In this document: positions 6,115-8,512 of the stretch, piece after piece | Layout: each line of letters starts with the position of its first letter | Position numbering within the stretch: position 1 is the first letter of the stretch | NCBI GenBank assembly: GCA_021736565.1 | Contig: JAIPFO010000146.1 | Location: 1-8,512 of the forward strand | Direction of reading: 5' to 3' | DNA from: Phycisphaerae bacterium | GTDB taxonomy: Bacteria > Planctomycetota > Phycisphaerae > Sedimentisphaerales > SM23-30 | DNA: 8,512 bases | Notes under the pieces: generated by a model | Databases searched by the model: none | The model's input: the letters and a program-made list of their open reading frames with translations, nothing else | What the model was told of the DNA's origin: nothing | Translations under genes and position numbers: made by a program

Positions 6115-8085
6115 CTATTCCTCAATGCGTCCCAGGTAGCGATAGCGTAGGGCACTTCGCCGAATCGCCAGGATAATCGAGATCACCAGAATAAGGGCCG
6201 GGGCCAGCAGGATATTAACCAGCTTAAGCTTCGTCCCCAGGGCTTCAACTTTTTCACGCCGGTTCTTCTGAACATCGTTCAAACGAATCTGGGCCTGACG
6301 CTTCTTGGTTTCAAATTCTTCACTCTGCTTGTTCAATTGCGTAATATCCCCGGTACTGACCCCTTCGCTCTGCATCTTGCGAATCAATTCCATCTTGGAC
6401 TCGTCCAGTTTCTTAATTTCCGCCTTGATCTCGTCAACTTCCTTGGCGGTTTCTTCCTCGGCCGCACTTTCAATGTCATCGACGACGGTAAAAGGCCGAC
6501 TGAAACTGCCGCGACTGCGGATAGCGATCAAATCGCCAGATCCCAGTAAATTCTCAATGGTATTAACCAGCAGGGCGTTATTGTCACTGATCATGGAGAT
6601 CATGCCAAACCCGCTCCTGCGATAGGCCAAAAACGGCAGATCACTGACAAAATCAACATCACTGAACACCGCCACGGCACAATCTTCGGTGGCCTTGGTC
6701 AGGTGCGTCTCAGGCGTATCTTTCGTCGGGTCAGCCGCCTTCTGATCGTCTGAGGCGTCCGGCTTTTCTTCTTTGAGCCCCTCAGGAAACGCCGAGGCGA
6801 ATTTCCCGGTGATCATACAGCCCATCATAACCGGCTCGGTACCGGGAATAAATCGTTTCATCAGTTGTGACGCCATCATAGGCCAGTATTGAAGTTCCTG
6901 CGGGGAACTCACCTGCCAGGTATTGCCATCGGCGGTTGTCGAAACCAGCGGTGTGATCACATTCGGGGCATCGCCCGGTTGATCCACGGTCTGGATCGCG
7001 CCGCCAAAGAACATCAAAACCCGATTGAGCTTGGCACTGATCACATTTTTATCATTAAAGCAGCCCGGCGTTAATTCCAGAAAACTAAGATGTTTTTCTG
7101 CATTTTGGCCCTGTTGAAATGCCGCCGAAACCGCCAGTATTTTATCACCTGCAAACTGCCCCTGCGGCACTTCCACGCCCCAGGCACGCAACAGCTTATT
7201 CAGATCGGACGCCTGGGACGGCGTGGGCTGCCCGTACATGGGCTGTGGCGGTTTGGCAGGCATATCGGCAATGCAATGCGGATCGACAAAAACGATCGCC
7301 CGACCGCCGTGGACCACATACTGATCGATCGCGTACAGGGCTTTGTCGCTAAAGTCCTTCGGATGGACAACCATCAGCAAATCAATACCGGTGATCTCAT
7401 CCACATCCTGCTGGATCTCCTGCACCTCATAACGCTGTTCTAGAACCTGAACCATCGTCCAGGCCGGCTTCCCGCGCTGGCCCTGCATCTGCATATACTG
7501 TGAAACCTGCTGGCCGGTAATCGGCAAAGAGCTGATCACACCGATCCGCGTCTTATTACGACTGACAAGCGAATCCAGCAGATAACTGACATCGTACTCG
7601 ACGAAATTCTGCCGGTCGGGGGCAAAGAACTCGATCGTCTTGGCGGCGCCATATTCGGTTTTAGCCACCAGGCCAAAGAAAAAGCTTTCATCTTCAGTGA
7701 TCTGGAATCGCTTAATGCCATAGCGCAAGGCTTCCTGCTCATCGTCAGAGAAAGGACGCGGGTCGATCACTTGCAGTTCCATCATACCATTGGATTTCGC
7801 GGCATATTCTTCCATCAAGGCCCGAACGAAATAGAAATATTCGTTATAGTCCTTGATCATATCCGGCGCCTTCATGGCAGCAGTCTGGGCATAATACAAC
7901 TTCACCGTGACCGGCTGAGAAAGTTTACCCAGGATTTTTTTGGTCCCATCGCTCAGAGTAAAAAGATCCTGTTCGGTAATATCGATCTTGGCCGATTTGA
8001 ACAGGTGGGTGCAGATGCTGATCGCACTGACCATAATAACGATAATAAAAACTGCTGCGAGTATTGCTTTAAGTAGTCTATTCAT
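6115..8085 (-). CDS. GldG-type ABC transporter auxiliary protein
   Basis: This 656-residue protein has the GldG/ABC_transp_aux layout: a membrane helix (about residues 4-28), a large periplasmic part, a long helical, probably coiled-coil segment (about 538-615, rich in Glu/Lys/Gln), and a C-terminal membrane helix (about 621-641) with a basic cytosolic tail. Family features include DITEQDLFTLSDGTKKIL near the N-terminus, IDPRPF (107-112), the Rossmann-like GIFT region with RIGVISSLPITG (180-191), IDLLMVVHPKDFSDKALYAI (234-253) and GGRAIVFVDPH (260-270), and DNNALLVNTIENLLGSGDLI before the coiled coil. In Flavobacterium, GldG works with GldF and the ATPase GldA in gliding; here gliding is not implied. 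The ATG at 8085 overlaps the permease stop as ATGA and has an excellent ribosome site AGGAAGG (8099-8093) seven bases upstream, so the longer upstream frame is rejected. A Lys/Asp/Pro-rich linker (about 437-463) interrupts the fold. The substrate or role is unknown. Confidence 0.9.
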   Translation of the reverse strand: MNRLLKAILAAVFIIVIMVSAISICTHLFKSAKIDITEQDLFTLSDGTKKILGKLSQPVTVKLYYAQTAAMKAPDMIKDYNEYFYFVRALMEEYAAKSNGMMELQVIDPRPFSDDEQEALRYGIKRFQITEDESFFFGLVAKTEYGAAKTIEFFAPDRQNFVEYDVSYLLDSLVSRNKTRIGVISSLPITGQQVSQYMQMQGQRGKPAWTMVQVLEQRYEVQEIQQDVDEITGIDLLMVVHPKDFSDKALYAIDQYVVHGGRAIVFVDPHCIADMPAKPPQPMYGQPTPSQASDLNKLLRAWGVEVPQGQFAGDKILAVSAAFQQGQNAEKHLSFLELTPGCFNDKNVISAKLNRVLMFFGGAIQTVDQPGDAPNVITPLVSTTADGNTWQVSSPQELQYWPMMASQLMKRFIPGTEPVMMGCMITGKFASAFPEGLKEEKPDASDDQKAADPTKDTPETHLTKATEDCAVAVFSDVDFVSDLPFLAYRRSGFGMISMISDNNALLVNTIENLLGSGDLIAIRSRGSFSRPFTVVDDIESAAEEETAKEVDEIKAEIKKLDESKMELIRKMQSEGVSTGDITQLNKQSEEFETKKRQAQIRLNDVQKNRREKVEALGTKLKLVNILLAPALILVISIILAIRRSALRYRYLGRIEE

Positions 8086-8512
8086 CAGGCAGCCTTCCTT
8101 TCTTCTAAAATAATACAACAGGCCCACACCCAACCGACGATCATCACGCCAAAGAAGCTCAGGTCACCCAGGGCGATCACGCCCCGCTGCATCGATTCAA
8201 AATGACTTTGAAAACTAAGATTTCCAATCGCCATCAATAATCCCTTGGGCATCACACCAGAAAGAAAATCCATCGTGGTCGGCAGCCCGATCGAGTAAAG
8301 AATCGCACAGGCCACCACCGCCAGGATAAAGCTGATGATCTGGTTCTTGGTCAATGCCGAGAAAAAACACCCCATCGCCAGGTAGCCACCCGCCATCAGG
8401 AAGCTCCCGAGGTAGCCGGTAATAATCGGCCCGGTATCCGGATCACCCAGGTACCCCACCGTCATGGCAAAAGGCAGCGTCAAAACCAGCGCAATGCCCA
8501 TAAATATCCAGG
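8085..8512 (-). CDS. ABC-2/GldF-type transporter permease, C-terminal part (5' end beyond window)
   Basis: The minus-strand frame is open through the window edge, so only the last ~142 residues of an inner-membrane ABC permease are seen. About four hydrophobic segments are visible: one at the edge ending in VGYL, then GSFLMAGGYLAMGCFFSAL, ISFILAVVACAILYSIGL, and GVMIVGWVWACCIILEE at the end. The segment DTGPIITGYLGSFLMAGGYL followed by FFSALTKNQIISFILA is characteristic of GldF/ABC-2 family permeases. A start at 8501 would cut into the first of these helices, so the true start lies outside. The stop TGA overlaps the ATG of the GldG-type gene, implying translational coupling, and its last codons carry that gene's ribosome site. 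The matching ATPase is expected immediately beyond position 8512. GldF-like identity is inferred from both sequence and neighbours; the substrate is unknown. Confidence 0.88.
   Translation of the reverse strand, partial: WIFMGIALVLTLPFAMTVGYLGDPDTGPIITGYLGSFLMAGGYLAMGCFFSALTKNQIISFILAVVACAILYSIGLPTTMDFLSGVMPKGLLMAIGNLSFQSHFESMQRGVIALGDLSFFGVMIVGWVWACCIILEERKAA

Noticed and set aside
8086..8133. 16-residue N-terminal extension of the GldG-type protein
   Set aside because: It overlaps the end of the permease gene, while the ATG at 8085 has a strong ribosome site at correct spacing and leads straight into the membrane helix.

Overview
This window looks like chromosomal DNA from a free-living Gram-negative-type bacterium, and the best guess is the Planctomycetes/PVC group. 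Three things point there: a RecQ whose motif VI segment (AGMPKSLENYQQESGRAGR) resembles planctomycete RecQs as I remember them, a GldF/GldG/DUF4340 envelope ABC operon of the kind common in that group, and balanced GC with GC-rich third positions. No 16S gene or marker is present, so the taxonomic call is inference.

Left half, plus strand. The window opens in the C-terminal part of a cofactor-independent phosphoglycerate mutase (gpmI, glycolysis). It is followed by a probable hairpin terminator and then a full-length RecQ helicase with helicase, zinc, winged-helix and HRDC regions. A 498-bp non-coding stretch follows, with promoter-like elements, a perfect TGACGC-CA-GCGTCA palindrome and a small hairpin. 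It leads into a complete alanine dehydrogenase (ald).

Right half, minus strand. A TauE/SafE-family membrane permease converges on ald with only 16 bp between the stop codons. Upstream of it lies a strong intrinsic terminator (11-bp stem plus T-run) that ends a separate minus-strand operon. That operon reads, in transcription order, an ABC-2/GldF-type permease (cut by the window edge), a GldG-type auxiliary protein, and a DUF4340 protein. GldF and GldG overlap by ATGA with a strong Shine-Dalgarno, so they are probably translationally coupled. DUF4340 follows after 82 bp that hold a possible internal promoter.

How the genes work together. gpmI, recQ and ald are housekeeping or metabolic genes with no obvious joint task. 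The three right-hand genes look like one envelope complex: a permease plus two membrane-anchored, mainly periplasmic proteins. The ATPase is presumably encoded just beyond the right edge. The biochemical role of such complexes outside gliding Bacteroidetes is unknown, and this is the least understood content of the window. I saw no CRISPR array, insertion sequence, tRNA, rRNA or phage gene.
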